Source: Dysgonomonas sp. UBA7710
GTDB taxonomy: Bacteria > Bacteroidota > Bacteroidia > Bacteroidales > Dysgonomonadaceae
Length of the DNA stretch: 6,051 nt
Direction of reading: 5' to 3'
NCBI RefSeq assembly: GCF_002482385.1
Contig: NZ_DLFW01000041.1
Coordinates: forward strand, 103,719 to 109,769
Made by a program: the position numbers and the translations under genes
In this document: one piece after another, positions 6,038-6,051 of the stretch
How positions within the stretch are numbered: the first letter of the stretch is position 1
Layout of the letters: the number at the start of each line of letters is the position of its first letter
Notes under the pieces: generated by a model
The model's database searches: none
Told to the model about the DNA's origin: nothing
Seen by the model: only the letters and a program-made list of their open reading frames with translations

Positions 6038-6051
6038 AAGAAAATGAAAAA

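Noticed and set aside
6044..6051. Start of a next plus-strand gene (ATG at 6044-6046 followed by Lys codon)
   Set aside because: It would fit a MK-type signal peptide start after an A-rich leader, but only eight bases remain, so it cannot be supported.

Overview
The window looks like chromosomal DNA from a member of the Bacteroidota, most likely the order Bacteroidales (a Dysgonomonas- or Bacteroides-like genus is a guess). The reasons are a secreted GH3 glycosidase with a PA14 insertion, a membrane-anchored regulator with a beta-propeller sensor, AT-rich intergenic DNA, promoter candidates of the TTTG / TAnnTTTG type instead of -35/-10 boxes, and no obvious Shine-Dalgarno sequences.

Layout: (1) 1-113 holds the left arm of a long inverted repeat plus a short spacer. 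(2) 114-2681 on the minus strand encodes an 855-residue periplasmic GH3 beta-glycosidase with a PA14 domain. Its SDC nucleophile motif points to beta-xylosidase-like members of the family. (3) 2682-3221 is a 540-base divergent intergenic region with no gene. It holds promoter candidates for both directions and four dyad-symmetric sites. (4) 3222-5804 on the plus strand encodes an 860-residue single-pass membrane protein: signal peptide, LamG/jelly-roll-like domain, Kelch-like beta-propeller, one transmembrane helix, then a cytoplasmic winged helix followed by a helical domain resembling the SARP/BTAD arrangement. (5) 5835-5863 is a strong intrinsic terminator. (6) 5893-5985 is the right arm of the inverted repeat, followed by a 13-base direct repeat at a 21-base period near the window end.

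The simplest reading is a divergent regulator-enzyme module. A membrane-spanning one-component regulator would sense a ligand in the periplasm with its LamG/propeller part and act on DNA with its C-terminal SARP-like part, with the neighbouring glycosidase as the most obvious target. The link between the two genes is inferred from position only.

The most unusual points are the architecture of the regulator and the inverted repeat: the innermost 66 bases (1-66 against 5920-5985) match with a single mismatch and bracket the whole two-gene unit. The repeat could mark a mobile or invertible cassette, or be two copies of a dispersed intergenic repeat. The window cannot decide this, because the left arm starts at base 1.
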